Positions 37,494 to 47,503 are shown, counted from the first letter of the stretch. The stretch is DNA of 64,000 nucleotides from an uncultured Rickettsiales bacterium (GCA_900551865.1 URXV01000001.1:151201-215200), one strand, 5' to 3'. Translations and numbers: made by a program. The notes: generated by a model from the sequence alone, not told the origin.

Positions 37494-38195
37494 CTATTCC
37501 ATGCCCATAAATCCGGCTAAAGTTGTGGCCTGAAGATAGGGATTGAACTTTTTTTCTTCGGCAAGGGTGGCGGGAGCCTTCTCTCCGTGTTCCCTTTGAA
37601 CCATTTTTTGCAGGTATGCGGCAAAATCGGGAGTTTCTTTGAAGCGCGGCGAAAGGCATGCGCGCGTATATTCGTGTCCGGGAAAAATTTCCGTATCATC
37701 CGGCAGAGCTTTTATTTTTTGCAGGGTGGCGAACATTTGCTGCGGTGTACCTTCAAACAGGCCGCCGATGCAGAGATTAAACAAAACGTCTCCGGTAAAA
37801 AGCATTTTTCCGTCAGGAAGGTAATACAAGACGTGACCCAGTGTGTGTCCCGGCGCGTCTATGACGGTAAACTTCATGTTATTCAGCAGCAGCGGGGTGT
37901 TTTCGGCAGCAGGAATATCCGCACCGGGGACTTTGGCAAATTCTTTTTCGGGAGCCACTATTCGGGCTCCGTATTTTTCTTTGAGTTTCAGGTTGCCTTC
38001 AACATGGTCAAAGTGGTGATGAGTCGTCAGGATAAATGAAGGGTGCAATTTTAATCTTTCTAACGCGGCAATTGTCGGATTGGCTTCCGCTGCGTCGACG
38101 ACAATGGTTGTTTCCTCGTTGGGGTTGTGGACGATGTAGGCGTAGTTGGCCATATTTTTTTCGTTGCACAAGACAGGCGTAACTTCGTACTTCAT
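37494..38195 (-). CDS. gloB: Hydroxyacylglutathione hydrolase-like metallo-beta-lactamase-fold protein
   Basis: The 233-residue protein has the metal ligands of the fold: THHHFDHVEGN, PGHTLGHVLYY, FTGDVLF and PGHEYT, with the C-terminal helical region containing REHGEKAPATL and NPYLQ that is typical of glyoxalase II. It hydrolyses S-lactoylglutathione in methylglyoxal detoxification. It overlaps bax by 4 bases and is the last gene of the murJ operon. Confidence 0.88.
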   Translation of the reverse strand: MKYEVTPVLCNEKNMANYAYIVHNPNEETTIVVDAAEANPTIAALERLKLHPSFILTTHHHFDHVEGNLKLKEKYGARIVAPEKEFAKVPGADIPAAENTPLLLNNMKFTVIDAPGHTLGHVLYYLPDGKMLFTGDVLFNLCIGGLFEGTPQQMFATLQKIKALPDDTEIFPGHEYTRACLSPRFKETPDFAAYLQKMVQREHGEKAPATLAEEKKFNPYLQATTLAGFMGME

Positions 38196-39283
38196 TTTTT
38201 TATCCTTTCCAGATGTCCGATGTCGATGGCGAGCAAGTCATAGTAGGCGGTGGTGTAATCAAGGATGCCGGCAAAATTCGGCAGATTGGATGCATTGGAC
38301 AGGGCGTAGGCAATGCTTTCGCCGATAACGACACCGTGGCGGTCGGCATAGCCTTCACGCGCTTTCCATACGTGTTCGTAATTGATGTTGGAATTAAAAG
38401 TCAGAGCAAAACTCCGCATACTTTCCAGCAGGCTGTCAAAAATGCGGAAACGGTAACCGTCATCTTTATTTTCAGCCGGTTCCAAGCCTTCTCCGGTGTA
38501 CCAGACTTTTTCCTTATACAGGGAGTTGGCCTCGCGGGCTACACGGGAGAAACCCCAGTTGCTTTCCATGGCGGCGGCGGCAATCAGAATCGAGGGTGGT
38601 ACGGCGTCAATGCGCAATTTGAGGTTTTGCAGCTGGGCAGCTGTGCGTTCGCTGCCTTTCAAGCGGGTAAAATAGTCATATTTCAAGGCCAGGTTTTCCA
38701 ATTTCCGGGTATCGGCAGGAGAAAGAGAACCGTTGCTTTTGAAGTGTCGCTCCAACCGCAATACGGCATTTCGTTCATTTAATATTTCTTCATTGATTTT
38801 TAAAGCCAGCGGGGCAAGAATCCGGATAAACAGTTCGTTGCGGTATTTCTGAGACTTAATCTGCGGAAAATCCCGCGGCAGCGTTCGGACGAAAATGGCG
38901 GGATACGCATCGCCGTCCAAAGCGCGAAACCTCTGGTATTTGTGTATTTTAAAAAAATCTTCGAGTTCTTGGACAGTGGCGTTTTCAACATAAATTATGC
39001 CGCCGAATTCGGAGGTCTTCATTTGCGGTTCTTGGCTGCGTACGGTTGGGGTGCCGACGGTTTGGGCTGTTGCCGGCGCATGGGGAGAAACTGCGGCGGT
39101 TTCGGCTTTTGCCGATGCAGCGGTTTGAATGGCTGCAGTTTGCTTTTTTTCTGTTGTTGTGGTCTGAATGGCGGCGGTTTTGGCTTTTGCTGCTGTAGCG
39201 GTTTGGGCGGCATTTTCAGCAAAAGCGGCACTGCAAAGTAGAAAAGGCAAAATCCAGAATGCTTTTAGAAGTTGTTTTTTCAT
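38192..39283 (-). CDS. Bax-like exported glucosaminidase
   Basis: The 363-residue protein has a signal peptide (cleavage after AFA), a low-complexity Ala/Thr/Lys linker (residues 25-85), and a Bax-type glucosaminidase domain: VPPSILIAAAAMESNWGFSRVAREANSLY with the catalytic Glu, then the Tyr-rich C-terminal region. It should cut peptidoglycan glycan strands in the periplasm. Both ends overlap neighbours by 4 bases. Confidence 0.82.
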   Translation of the reverse strand: MKKQLLKAFWILPFLLCSAAFAENAAQTATAAKAKTAAIQTTTTEKKQTAAIQTAASAKAETAAVSPHAPATAQTVGTPTVRSQEPQMKTSEFGGIIYVENATVQELEDFFKIHKYQRFRALDGDAYPAIFVRTLPRDFPQIKSQKYRNELFIRILAPLALKINEEILNERNAVLRLERHFKSNGSLSPADTRKLENLALKYDYFTRLKGSERTAAQLQNLKLRIDAVPPSILIAAAAMESNWGFSRVAREANSLYKEKVWYTGEGLEPAENKDDGYRFRIFDSLLESMRSFALTFNSNINYEHVWKAREGYADRHGVVIGESIAYALSNASNLPNFAGILDYTTAYYDLLAIDIGHLERIKK

Positions 39284-39822
39284 TGTAAAACGACCTCTCT
39301 GACCTGTGGCAGCCAGCGGATGAGATTTTTTTCAACCCGCTCTTTTAAGGTTCTCTGGGCATAGGGGCAGCCCTGACATTTGCCGAGAAAGCGAACGACG
39401 GCGGTTCCGTTGTCAAATGACCGGAACTCGATATCTCCGCCGTCTTTTTGCAGAAAAGGGGCGATAATCGTTTTCAGGATTATTTTTATTTTAGTTTCAG
39501 TGTAATCTTCCTTTGCTGTTATTACTGCATCTGCCGGCGGCGCATAATCGTTGATTTCGGCAAGCGCCAGTGTTACGAAGTCTTCCGCTGTATCTGGGCT
39601 GATGCTGCGCAAATACATAAAGCCTTCGGTTAAAAGCAGTTCGGCAGCCAAGTCAGAAGTTGCCAGTTCGGCGAGGAATGGCGGGGTGTTATCCGGCGAG
39701 ATTTTGTTTGCGGCTGCGGCAGCGGTTTCAGGTGTCAGATAAAATGTTCCGCGAAAAGGAAACGGACGGGAAAAAAATAAAAGGAATTCCGTATCCGAAA
39801 GTTTTTTTTGCTCTATGGTCAT
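39280..39822 (-). CDS. Nfu-type iron-sulphur scaffold protein
   Basis: The 180-residue protein has an N-terminal Nfu_N domain (residues 10-95) and a C-terminal NifU domain with the cluster-binding CQGC (KCQGCPYAQRTLKERVE) preceded by FLQKDGGDIEFRSFDNG. Such proteins carry 4Fe-4S clusters to target enzymes. It lies inside the overlapping murJ operon. Confidence 0.92.
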   Translation of the reverse strand: MTIEQKKLSDTEFLLFFSRPFPFRGTFYLTPETAAAAANKISPDNTPPFLAELATSDLAAELLLTEGFMYLRSISPDTAEDFVTLALAEINDYAPPADAVITAKEDYTETKIKIILKTIIAPFLQKDGGDIEFRSFDNGTAVVRFLGKCQGCPYAQRTLKERVEKNLIRWLPQVREVVLQ

Positions 39823-40895
39823 TGCATTTGGTTCCGGGCATAAGTGTTGATGCTGTTGTGTACGGTTTTAATGTAATTTTGGGCGCGGGCAAGGTAGTAC
39901 CCGAGGTAAAGCAGGTGGTTTGCGGCGAAGACTTCTCCGGGGGCAGCATTTTTTATTGATGCCGGACTGAGGGCGGACGCTTCGCCCAGAAAACTGAGAG
40001 CGGCGGTAATATTTTCGTACTGTCCGGTTTCGACAATCAAATCCTGATGGTCTTTGGAGAGGGCTGAAAGCATATAATAAACGGCATAGATGCAGCCTTT
40101 CGTGCGGTAAAATATGTCATCGGCCTTAAAGTCCAGCAATTCCGAGTTATGCTCCAGGACATGTTTATGCAGGGCGGAAAGCTGTCTTTCCAACAGGTTT
40201 TCAATGCCGGAGAGCATATATACGGCTTCCCGGGTTTCGATTGCGGGAAGGTTGTTTCCCGATGCGGCGAAATCTGAAATTTTGGCCAGAGCTTTGCGAT
40301 ACTGTTTGGCAGAACCGGGAGCAAGCCTGTCTTCTCCGGTTTGAGAAAACAGCCAGATGTCGGCCGGATAGTCTAACAGCTCTCCTGCTTCTTTCAGATT
40401 TTTATCACCATAAAAACGAGCCATTCTCTTAACGAAATATCTGACGCTGTCTTTGGCGCCAAGCTGAAAATTGGGCAGGTTGTCGAGGACAGCTGCCGGA
40501 AAAACGGCCGGAAGCGCCGGGGTCCACGGGGAATCGTCCACCTGCGTTTTTAAAACGTGGAGCAACGCCGCCGCCGTGTAACGGGGAGAAGATGCGTTTA
40601 TGGCCAGCGGCGTGTCAAGCGCGTTATTGATTTTAGAACTGACGGCGGCACCCAGACCATAGTAGACGGCAATGAAACCAAACAGGGCGATGGTAAAGAA
40701 ACGCCAGCGTTCGACAAACAGGACGATAAAGTTAAAAAGGCTGTTTTTATGTTTTTTGCGGGAGGGCGGTATGGAAGCGTTTGGCGTGCGGCGCAATTCC
40801 AAAATGCTGTTTTTCAGGTAAACATATGCGTATACGCACTTGCCCAGCAAGCGTTTGGCCGTTATTTTAAGCTTGGTCAGAATGGCTTGCATCAT
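39819..40895 (-). CDS. DUF2333-like inner-membrane protein
   Basis: The 358-residue protein has a basic N-terminus, one membrane helix (FFTIALFGFIAVYYGLGAAV, about 68-87) and a helical periplasmic domain with VRYFVKRMARFYGDKNL and IFYRTKGCIYAVYYMLSAL. I match it to DUF2333 from memory of these patterns; the function is unknown. Its start overlaps the murJ stop by 4 bases. Confidence 0.6.
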   Translation of the reverse strand: MMQAILTKLKITAKRLLGKCVYAYVYLKNSILELRRTPNASIPPSRKKHKNSLFNFIVLFVERWRFFTIALFGFIAVYYGLGAAVSSKINNALDTPLAINASSPRYTAAALLHVLKTQVDDSPWTPALPAVFPAAVLDNLPNFQLGAKDSVRYFVKRMARFYGDKNLKEAGELLDYPADIWLFSQTGEDRLAPGSAKQYRKALAKISDFAASGNNLPAIETREAVYMLSGIENLLERQLSALHKHVLEHNSELLDFKADDIFYRTKGCIYAVYYMLSALSKDHQDLIVETGQYENITAALSFLGEASALSPASIKNAAPGEVFAANHLLYLGYYLARAQNYIKTVHNSINTYARNQMQ

Positions 40896-42463
40896 GCTTT
40901 TTTTCTCCTTAAAACCAGATTTTTGGCGATTGCGGTAATATCCAGTATGCCCCTTATTTTAGCGCCAATCAAAAAAGTTGCAAGCCCTATTGTGCCGATA
41001 ACCGCCAGTTTGAGGATTAAAATTCCGATATGGGGTGTCGGGAAACAGCGGTTTAGCGCGGCCTGTGTTCCGTAAACGAGAACGCCCATAACGAATGTGC
41101 AGAGAAAGATGTCGAATATCTTGCGTTTCAATTCGGCGGAAAAGCTCCAGAAACCGCGTTTTTTCAGGCCGTGGACATATTGGTACAGGGAAACGAATGC
41201 CGCGGCGGAAGTTGCGGCGGCAATGCCGACATGGCCGAACGGTTTCATCAGAAGCAAGTTGAGCGCAAGGTTGGTCAGGAAGACGACGAAGCTGTATTTT
41301 ACCGGAGTTGCCGTGTCGCCGCGGGCAAAGAAATTCGGCATCAGCGCTTTGACCATAACGTAACAGGGCAACCCGACGGCATAAGCTTTTAGCGCCAACG
41401 CGGTTTTGTATGTGTCGGAAGCGGTGAAACGCCCATGCTCAAATAGAAGTTCAATCAGCGAATCGGCGAGACAAACAAACAGCACGGCGGCAGGTAGAGA
41501 CATCATCAGCCCGTATACGACGGCTTTATCCTGTACGGCGGCGGCTTCCCGGGTTTCTCCGGCTTTCAGTTTGCGTGAGAGCAGCGGCAGCAGGGCGACG
41601 CTGATTGCCGCGCCGATGACGCCCAGCGGCAGCTGCTGCAGCCGGTTAGCATAATACAACCAGGATACGGCGCCGCCGGAAACAAGCGAAACAAGTATCG
41701 TGTCTACAACCATATTAATCTGGTAAATGCCGGCGCCGACGACTCCGGGGGCAATGCGTTTGAACAGGGTGCGTATTTCTTTATCCTGCATCAGCGTGCG
41801 GATGTGAACATCCGGACGGATACGGATGTTTTCGCGGTTAAGAAAATATTTGAGCCAGATGACTTCGATGAAGCCGGAAACGGTAATGCCCCAAGCCATG
41901 CCGTATACCGGCATATCAAACAGGATGACGGAGGCCAGCCCGGCAACAATCATGCCGAGATTAAGAATTATCGGCGCGGCGGCGGGAGCGGCGAAGCGGT
42001 CAAACGAGTTCAGAATACCTGCCTGAAAAGAAACGACTGAGATAAAAAGCAAAAAAGGAAACGTTATGCGGCATAAGTCGACGGTCAGGGCAACTTTTTC
42101 GGGGCTTTCCATAAAACCGGGGGCGAGAACCCTGACAACCAGCGGCATGCACAGTTCAAACAAAATGGTGAAAACGATGAGAAAAAATGTCAATAAAGAT
42201 ATGGCCTTGGCGGCAAATTCTACCGACTTGTCGCGCCCCGAGGCAACCAGCTTGGAAGAAAACAACGGGACGAACGCCGAGGTAAAGGCGCCTTCGGCAA
42301 AAAGGCTGCGGAACAAATTCGGCAGTTTGAACGATACCAGAAAGGCGTCGGAAACGTTTCCGGCACCGAGAAAATTGGCTATAACCATATCGCGCAGAAA
42401 GCCGGTTATGCGGCTGACCATCGTAAAGCCGCCAAAGGTGGCAATGGATTTGATAAAAGACAT
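40892..42463 (-). CDS. murJ: Lipid II flippase MurJ
   Basis: The 523-residue protein has 14 helices and family motifs: the N-terminal TMVSRITGFLRDMVIANFLGAG, NLFRSLFAEGAFTSAFVP, and the pair GIYQINMVVDTILVS and AISVALLPLLSRK. It moves lipid-linked peptidoglycan precursor across the inner membrane. First gene of a five-gene run in which every junction is a 4-base ATGA overlap. Confidence 0.96.
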   Translation of the reverse strand: MSFIKSIATFGGFTMVSRITGFLRDMVIANFLGAGNVSDAFLVSFKLPNLFRSLFAEGAFTSAFVPLFSSKLVASGRDKSVEFAAKAISLLTFFLIVFTILFELCMPLVVRVLAPGFMESPEKVALTVDLCRITFPFLLFISVVSFQAGILNSFDRFAAPAAAPIILNLGMIVAGLASVILFDMPVYGMAWGITVSGFIEVIWLKYFLNRENIRIRPDVHIRTLMQDKEIRTLFKRIAPGVVGAGIYQINMVVDTILVSLVSGGAVSWLYYANRLQQLPLGVIGAAISVALLPLLSRKLKAGETREAAAVQDKAVVYGLMMSLPAAVLFVCLADSLIELLFEHGRFTASDTYKTALALKAYAVGLPCYVMVKALMPNFFARGDTATPVKYSFVVFLTNLALNLLLMKPFGHVGIAAATSAAAFVSLYQYVHGLKKRGFWSFSAELKRKIFDIFLCTFVMGVLVYGTQAALNRCFPTPHIGILILKLAVIGTIGLATFLIGAKIRGILDITAIAKNLVLRRKKA

Positions 42464-42641
42464 AAGTTGCAGTTCCCTAAAAAATCATTTCGTTTCTTAA
42501 GGAGAGCTTAACTTTAAATCTGTTAATAAAGGGCAAATAAATTGCGTATTATCTTAAAAAAGGTAAATTCTTTTAAAAGCGGTCGGAAAGCAGAGGCCGA
42601 TAAAATGGCAGAAAACAGCGGTTGGCCAAAGAGAGGAAAAC

Positions 42642-43613
42642 ATGAACAAAGTCATAACGGCAGCAACGGGGCGTCCGGATATTTCGATTATCGTTTCCGT
42701 TTATAACGAAGAGGAAAGTCTGGGGCTGTTTTTTGAAACAATCCGCAAAACAATGGAACGGGCGGACGGATATACTTACGAAATCATTTGTATTGACGAC
42801 GGTTCGACAGACGGGACCTATAATCTGCTGGAACAGTATGCCGCTGAGGATTTTCGGGTAAAACTGCTTAAGTTTTCCCGCAATTTCGGCAAGGAATACG
42901 GATTGATGGCCGGGCTTAAACATTGCCGCGGGCGTGCGGCCGTGCCGATTGACGTTGATTTGCAGGATCCGCCGGAGTTAATTCTCCAGTTTATCCAAAA
43001 GTGGGAAGAAGGATATGACATGGTCTACGGAATCCGTAACGACCGACGCAGCGACTCGTGGCTTAAACGTTGGACGGCCAAGCTCTTTTACAAGGCGTAT
43101 AATCTGATGACGAGATCGCCTATTCCGTATAATGCCGGCGATTACCGGCTGATTGACCGTAAAATCATTGATGCAATATTGGAGTTGAAAGAGCGCAATA
43201 TTTTTATGAAAGGCATTTTCGGCTGGACAGGGTTCAAGTCCTGCGGCATCAAATATGTCCGGCAAAAGAGGCAGGCCGGCTTCAGCAAATGGAATTACTG
43301 GCGGTTATGGAATTTTGCCTTGGACGGCATTACCGCATCGACGACGCTGCCGCTCAGAATCTGGACGTATCTTGGATCGATGCTGTCTTTTCTGGGGCTG
43401 CTGTATGCCCTTTACATTATAGTCAGGACGATTATGTACGGCGCTGACGTTCCGGGATATGCTTCGCTGCTGGTATTTATTTTGCTGGTGGGCGGCGTGC
43501 AGATGATTATTCTCGGCATCCTCGGGGAATATATAGGCCGTATTTTTATTGAGGTTAAACGTCGGCCGTTGTATATTGTAGAGAAAAAGGTTAATTTGGA
43601 CGATGATGAGTAA
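42642..43613 (+). CDS. Second GtrB-type glycosyltransferase
   Basis: The 323-residue protein has the GT-2 pattern (ISIIVSVYNEEESLG, IDDGSTDGT, IDVDLQDPP) and two C-terminal helices followed by GEYIGRIFIEVKRRP. It is a paralogue of the enzyme at 29761 but is not next to a GtrII gene; instead ampG follows with an 11-base overlap. The binding site is AGAGGA. It charges polyprenyl phosphate with a sugar, by family. Confidence 0.9.
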   Translation: MNKVITAATGRPDISIIVSVYNEEESLGLFFETIRKTMERADGYTYEIICIDDGSTDGTYNLLEQYAAEDFRVKLLKFSRNFGKEYGLMAGLKHCRGRAAVPIDVDLQDPPELILQFIQKWEEGYDMVYGIRNDRRSDSWLKRWTAKLFYKAYNLMTRSPIPYNAGDYRLIDRKIIDAILELKERNIFMKGIFGWTGFKSCGIKYVRQKRQAGFSKWNYWRLWNFALDGITASTTLPLRIWTYLGSMLSFLGLLYALYIIVRTIMYGADVPGYASLLVFILLVGGVQMIILGILGEYIGRIFIEVKRRPLYIVEKKVNLDDDE

Positions 43614-44967
43614 AGCAACAGCATATTTTTCCCGGAAAATGCTGATAACCGTCGCTTTCGGCTTTTCAAGCGGTTTGCCGTTGGCGCTGGTATTCGGAAC
43701 GCTGTCGCTGTGGCTGAAAGATTACAGTATCGCATATCGCACCATCGGCGCTTTTTCGCTGCTGCGTCTGCCTTATTCGTTCAAATGGCTGTGGGCACCG
43801 TTGGTTGAAACTTACAGGCTGCCGTTATTTTGCCGGCTGGGGAAAAGGCGGGGCTGGGCACTGTTCTCTCAGTTGGGACTGCTGTTCAGTTTAGTCTGGC
43901 TGTCTGTTTTGAACCCGGCGGACAGCATTTTGGCAATGGCTGCCGCGGCTTTTTGCGTCAGTTTGTTTTCGGCAACGCAGGATATTGTCCTTGACGCGTT
44001 TCGGGTGGAGTTGTTTCGGACAAATCAGGAAGGGGAAATCAACGGGGCTACCATGTATGTTCTGGGCTACCGGCTGGGAAACGTGGTTTCCGGAGCTGGA
44101 GCTATCGGACTGGCGGCCGTTATGCCTTGGAATCAGGTCTATTTTATCAATGCATTGCTGCTGATGGCGGGAATCGCAGCGGTTTTGACGGCAAGGGAGC
44201 CGGCGGACAGAGACGAGGGAACAAGCATTTGCGCAGAAGCAATCTGTGAGAATAAGGAGGAGAACAAGGAGGAGGCGGCAGCAAAGGACGAACGCAAGGA
44301 AAAGAACTGCGGAGGAGCATCTGACAGCAGGAAAGACAAGGGTATTTTGCGTTATGCCCTGATAGAGCCTTTTTGCCGGTTTATGCGGAGACCGCATTGG
44401 GTTGCCGCACTGTTTGTCGTTTTTTGTTATCGGCTGAGCGATGCTTATTTTGCACCGATGGCGTATCCTTTTTACGACGAACTTGGTTTCAGCAAGGCTG
44501 AAATAGCGTATATTTCCAAATTATACGGCATGGGGGCGACGATAGCCGGCGGGTTGCTGGGCGGCTGCGTTTTGGCTCGAATCGGGCTGTTAAAGGGGCT
44601 GCTCATATTTGCCGTTATGCAGGGGCTGACGACGGCGCTTTATATTCCGCTTTATTATGCGGGGCACAATGTTTGGCTTTTGATGCTTACCATTTCGCTG
44701 GAAAATTTGTCTTCGGGAATGGCAACGACGGCGATAATCGCCTTTATGTCAGTTTTGTGCGACAAAGGGTATACGGCAACGCAATATGCCCTGCTGTCAT
44801 CGCTGCCGGGGTTTGCGCGGGACGTGTTTGCGTCTACGTCCGGCTGGGTTCTGGATCAAACATCCTGGCCGGCGTTTTTTCTGGCAAGTGCCGCTCTGGC
44901 GGTTCCGGGAACGCTGCTTTGTCTGTATTTGTATAAAAAAAAGCCGGAATATCTGGCAGGGGCGTAA
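43603..44967 (+). CDS. AmpG-like muropeptide permease
   Basis: The 454-residue MFS protein begins with the AmpG pattern FGFSSGLPLALVFGTLSLWLKDYSI, LRLPYSFKWLWAPLVE, and has SATQDIVLDAFRVE in the second pair of helices. It imports anhydro-muropeptides for peptidoglycan recycling. The central cytoplasmic loop carries an unusual 45-residue charged insert rich in Glu and Lys (from KEENKEEAAAKDE). murQ at 62638 acts in the same pathway. Confidence 0.88.
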   Translation: MMSKATAYFSRKMLITVAFGFSSGLPLALVFGTLSLWLKDYSIAYRTIGAFSLLRLPYSFKWLWAPLVETYRLPLFCRLGKRRGWALFSQLGLLFSLVWLSVLNPADSILAMAAAAFCVSLFSATQDIVLDAFRVELFRTNQEGEINGATMYVLGYRLGNVVSGAGAIGLAAVMPWNQVYFINALLLMAGIAAVLTAREPADRDEGTSICAEAICENKEENKEEAAAKDERKEKNCGGASDSRKDKGILRYALIEPFCRFMRRPHWVAALFVVFCYRLSDAYFAPMAYPFYDELGFSKAEIAYISKLYGMGATIAGGLLGGCVLARIGLLKGLLIFAVMQGLTTALYIPLYYAGHNVWLLMLTISLENLSSGMATTAIIAFMSVLCDKGYTATQYALLSSLPGFARDVFASTSGWVLDQTSWPAFFLASAALAVPGTLLCLYLYKKKPEYLAGA

Positions 44968-45001
44968 TTTCCGGACAGCGAACGGCATGGCGAATTTGGG
45001 C

Positions 45002-45030
45002 TTGAGTTTTTCCGGAAAATATTGTATGAT
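45002..45030 (+). promoter_or_regulatory. Promoter of the pentapeptide-repeat gene
   Basis: TTGAGT (45002-45007), 17-base spacer, TATGAT (45025-45030), 30 bases before the ATG. Confidence 0.65.
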
Positions 45031-45060
45031 AGGGCAGTTGTTACAAGGGAGTAGTGCTTT

Positions 45061-46461
45061 ATGGACCATTCAGAGGACAATGATTCCGGCGGCGGAAACG
45101 GGTTTTCGGATATACGTCCGGGGAATGTTGCCAATTTTTCTGCGGAAAATGACGGGCTGCCAGAGATGAGCGGAAGCGGGGCGGCGGACGTTCTTGGCAA
45201 AGAGGGCTTTCCGGCCGGTTCTGCTGAAGAACAGCATGATTCTCAGAACGGTACTGCCGGTTTGGACGTTTCCGAAAAGCAGGAAAAGAAACCGTCGCCG
45301 CGGATGGAAAAACTCCGGGCATATTATGCGCAGCTCGGACAGGCGCGGGAGATGATGGAAAAGGAGCTGGAGGCTGCTCTGTCCGGTTCTACAGTTGAAG
45401 GCGAGGTTGAAGCCAAGCTTTATGAGTTCAGCCATTCGTGGCGTTCGATTGCCGATGAAATCAGCAAATATGACGATTTGAACGGGCGGCGCAAAAATCT
45501 GTCGGACGGGGAATATCATGTCGGTCAGAATATGGTCGGGATGGATTTTTCAGGGCAGAATTTGGCGCATGCCGATTTTTCCGCAGCGAATTTGCAAGAT
45601 GCCAATTTTAAAGATGCGGTATTGACCGGAACAGACTTTACCGGGGCGGATTTATCCGGGGCGGATTTGTCCGGGGCGGATTTAAGCGACTCTATTTTTG
45701 CCGGCGCTAAGTTGAAAGGCACCAATTTTACCGGCGCCAACATGGAAGGCGTCATTTTGCGCGATGCGGACATTGAGGATGCGATTTTAATCGATATCCG
45801 GATGGACGAACTGGCGATAGAAGAATTGCAGGCACTGGTGGAATATCTGGCTGTGTATTATCCGCATAAACTTAATTTGCGACGAATTAACCTGTCGCTT
45901 TTGGATTTGAAGAGGATTGACCTGCGGCAGGTCAGCCTGAGAGGCGTTGATTTTACCGGGCTTGACTTTACCGGGGTTAATATCATGGAATTGGATTTGA
46001 GCGAGTGCATTATTACGCCGCAACAGATTGCACAGGCGTTGGGACGGGTTCCGAATGCCGATGAGCTTAAAAAGATTCTGGCGCCGAAAAACCGTAAAAA
46101 AGCCAAGCGTTTTTATATTGATTTTTCTGAGTTTCTGAGTAACGGGAGGTTTACGGGCTGGATTGATTTGACTAAAAACAGCATTAGCACGGATCAGCTG
46201 GTCAAGGCTTTTTTGAAGATTAAAAACACTATAGCCAAAAAACCGGAGGAGAAAGACGAAGTTATTTTTGAAAAGGCTAAGGCATTTCATGCCGAACGGC
46301 TGGAAGAAGAACGCAAGGCTTATAATGAAGAGCAAAAGAAAAATATAGAAGAACGCAAGCAGAAAATGCTTGAAGAGCAGCAGGCCGGGCTGGAAAGGGC
46401 TTCTCGTGACGAGAAGTATGTTCCGATTAACGTTAATCTCGGACGCAGCAGCAGGGAGTAA
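45061..46461 (+). CDS. Pentapeptide-repeat protein with coiled-coil tail
   Basis: The 466-residue protein has an acidic disordered start (1-80), a short coiled coil, a pentapeptide-repeat block (about 155-245, units such as ADLSG, ADFSA, TNFTG), a helical spacer, a second shorter block (about 275-320) and a charged helical tail (390-450) rich in Glu, Lys and Gln. Pentapeptide blocks form right-handed beta-helices, some of which mimic DNA. No membrane segment. Role unknown. Confidence 0.82.
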   Translation: MDHSEDNDSGGGNGFSDIRPGNVANFSAENDGLPEMSGSGAADVLGKEGFPAGSAEEQHDSQNGTAGLDVSEKQEKKPSPRMEKLRAYYAQLGQAREMMEKELEAALSGSTVEGEVEAKLYEFSHSWRSIADEISKYDDLNGRRKNLSDGEYHVGQNMVGMDFSGQNLAHADFSAANLQDANFKDAVLTGTDFTGADLSGADLSGADLSDSIFAGAKLKGTNFTGANMEGVILRDADIEDAILIDIRMDELAIEELQALVEYLAVYYPHKLNLRRINLSLLDLKRIDLRQVSLRGVDFTGLDFTGVNIMELDLSECIITPQQIAQALGRVPNADELKKILAPKNRKKAKRFYIDFSEFLSNGRFTGWIDLTKNSISTDQLVKAFLKIKNTIAKKPEEKDEVIFEKAKAFHAERLEEERKAYNEEQKKNIEERKQKMLEEQQAGLERASRDEKYVPINVNLGRSSRE

Positions 46462-46715
46462 GCCGGGAAGAATGCAGGCGCATCTGCCTGAAGAAGTATG
46501 CTGTAGGCCTTTTTCATAAAAAGGCTGTTGCAAAAAATGTGCATAACGGGAAAAGCGGCGGCTGTGGAAAATATGAGCAGCAAAAAAGCGGCGGTCGTGT
46601 TAGAATGCAGCCGCAAAAACAGGCAGGAAAACAAATATCACAACAAAATTAACCGAATTTAAAGCAAACGCGGCGTATACATAATTATTCTTAAAAAACA
46701 TACAGGGGAATGGTT

Positions 46716-47306
46716 ATGATGCGCGGGCTTGGTTTGCTTTTGTTTTCGTTGATTTTGCCGTTGGAATGTTTTGCCGGAGAGGTTAAAAAACTGCCTCAAC
46801 CGGATAAAAGTTCGGAATTGATGCAGTTAATAGATAACAGACAGTCGGCTCGTTCATACAGCAGCAGGGATATCAGCGAACAGACGCTCAGCGATTTGCT
46901 GTGGGCATCTTTCGGTATTAATAAAAAGGGAACCAGGACTATCCCGACGGCAAAGAATGAGCAGAACCTGAAAGTTTTTGTGGTTTATCAGAACTCTATC
47001 TGGGCATATGATGCGGCGGCAAATTCGCTGATTAAAGTCAGCGATGAAGAAATCAGCAGATATATTGCCAAGCAGGATTTTGTTAAAAATGCTCCGGTTA
47101 ATCTGATTTATACCGGGAGCGACCAGATAAATTCGCCTTTTCATGCCGGTGCCGCTGCACAGAATGTTTATTTATATGCAACGAGTAAGGGGTTGAATAC
47201 GATTGTCCGCGGTTATATTGACAAAGACGAGCTTAAAGATAAACTGCGGTTGGATCGGGATGAATTTGTGATTATGAATCAGGTTATCGGGTATCCTGAA
47301 AGTTAG
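46716..47306 (+). CDS. Exported SagB-type nitroreductase
   Basis: The start at 46716 sits 6 bases after AGGGGA; the ATG at 46710 would touch that site. After a signal peptide (MMRGLGLLLFSLILPLECFA) the protein is a nitroreductase: NRQSARSYSSRDISEQTLSDLLWASFGIN, RTIPTAKNEQ and AAAQNVYLYATSKGLNTIVRG. Such enzymes use FMN. The signal peptide is not of the Tat type, so FMN would have to be bound outside the cytoplasm. At 196 residues it is compact. Confidence 0.78.
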   Translation: MMRGLGLLLFSLILPLECFAGEVKKLPQPDKSSELMQLIDNRQSARSYSSRDISEQTLSDLLWASFGINKKGTRTIPTAKNEQNLKVFVVYQNSIWAYDAAANSLIKVSDEEISRYIAKQDFVKNAPVNLIYTGSDQINSPFHAGAAAQNVYLYATSKGLNTIVRGYIDKDELKDKLRLDRDEFVIMNQVIGYPES

Positions 47307-47364
47307 ATACCGATTGCAGTTTGAATTTGCGCCGGGATTTTTTTCGCACAAATGAAAAAAGTGC

Positions 47365-47391
47365 TTGCCAAATATAAAAAAAAGTTATACA
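47365..47391 (+). promoter_or_regulatory. Possible tRNA-Ser promoter
   Basis: TTGCCA (47365-47370) and TATACA (47386-47391) are 15 bases apart, a little short, and end 12 bases before the tRNA. Confidence 0.35.
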
Positions 47392-47403
47392 AAGCGGTGC
47401 AAC

Positions 47404-47494
<91 letters not shown>

Positions 47495-47503
47495 TTTTAA
47501 TTA

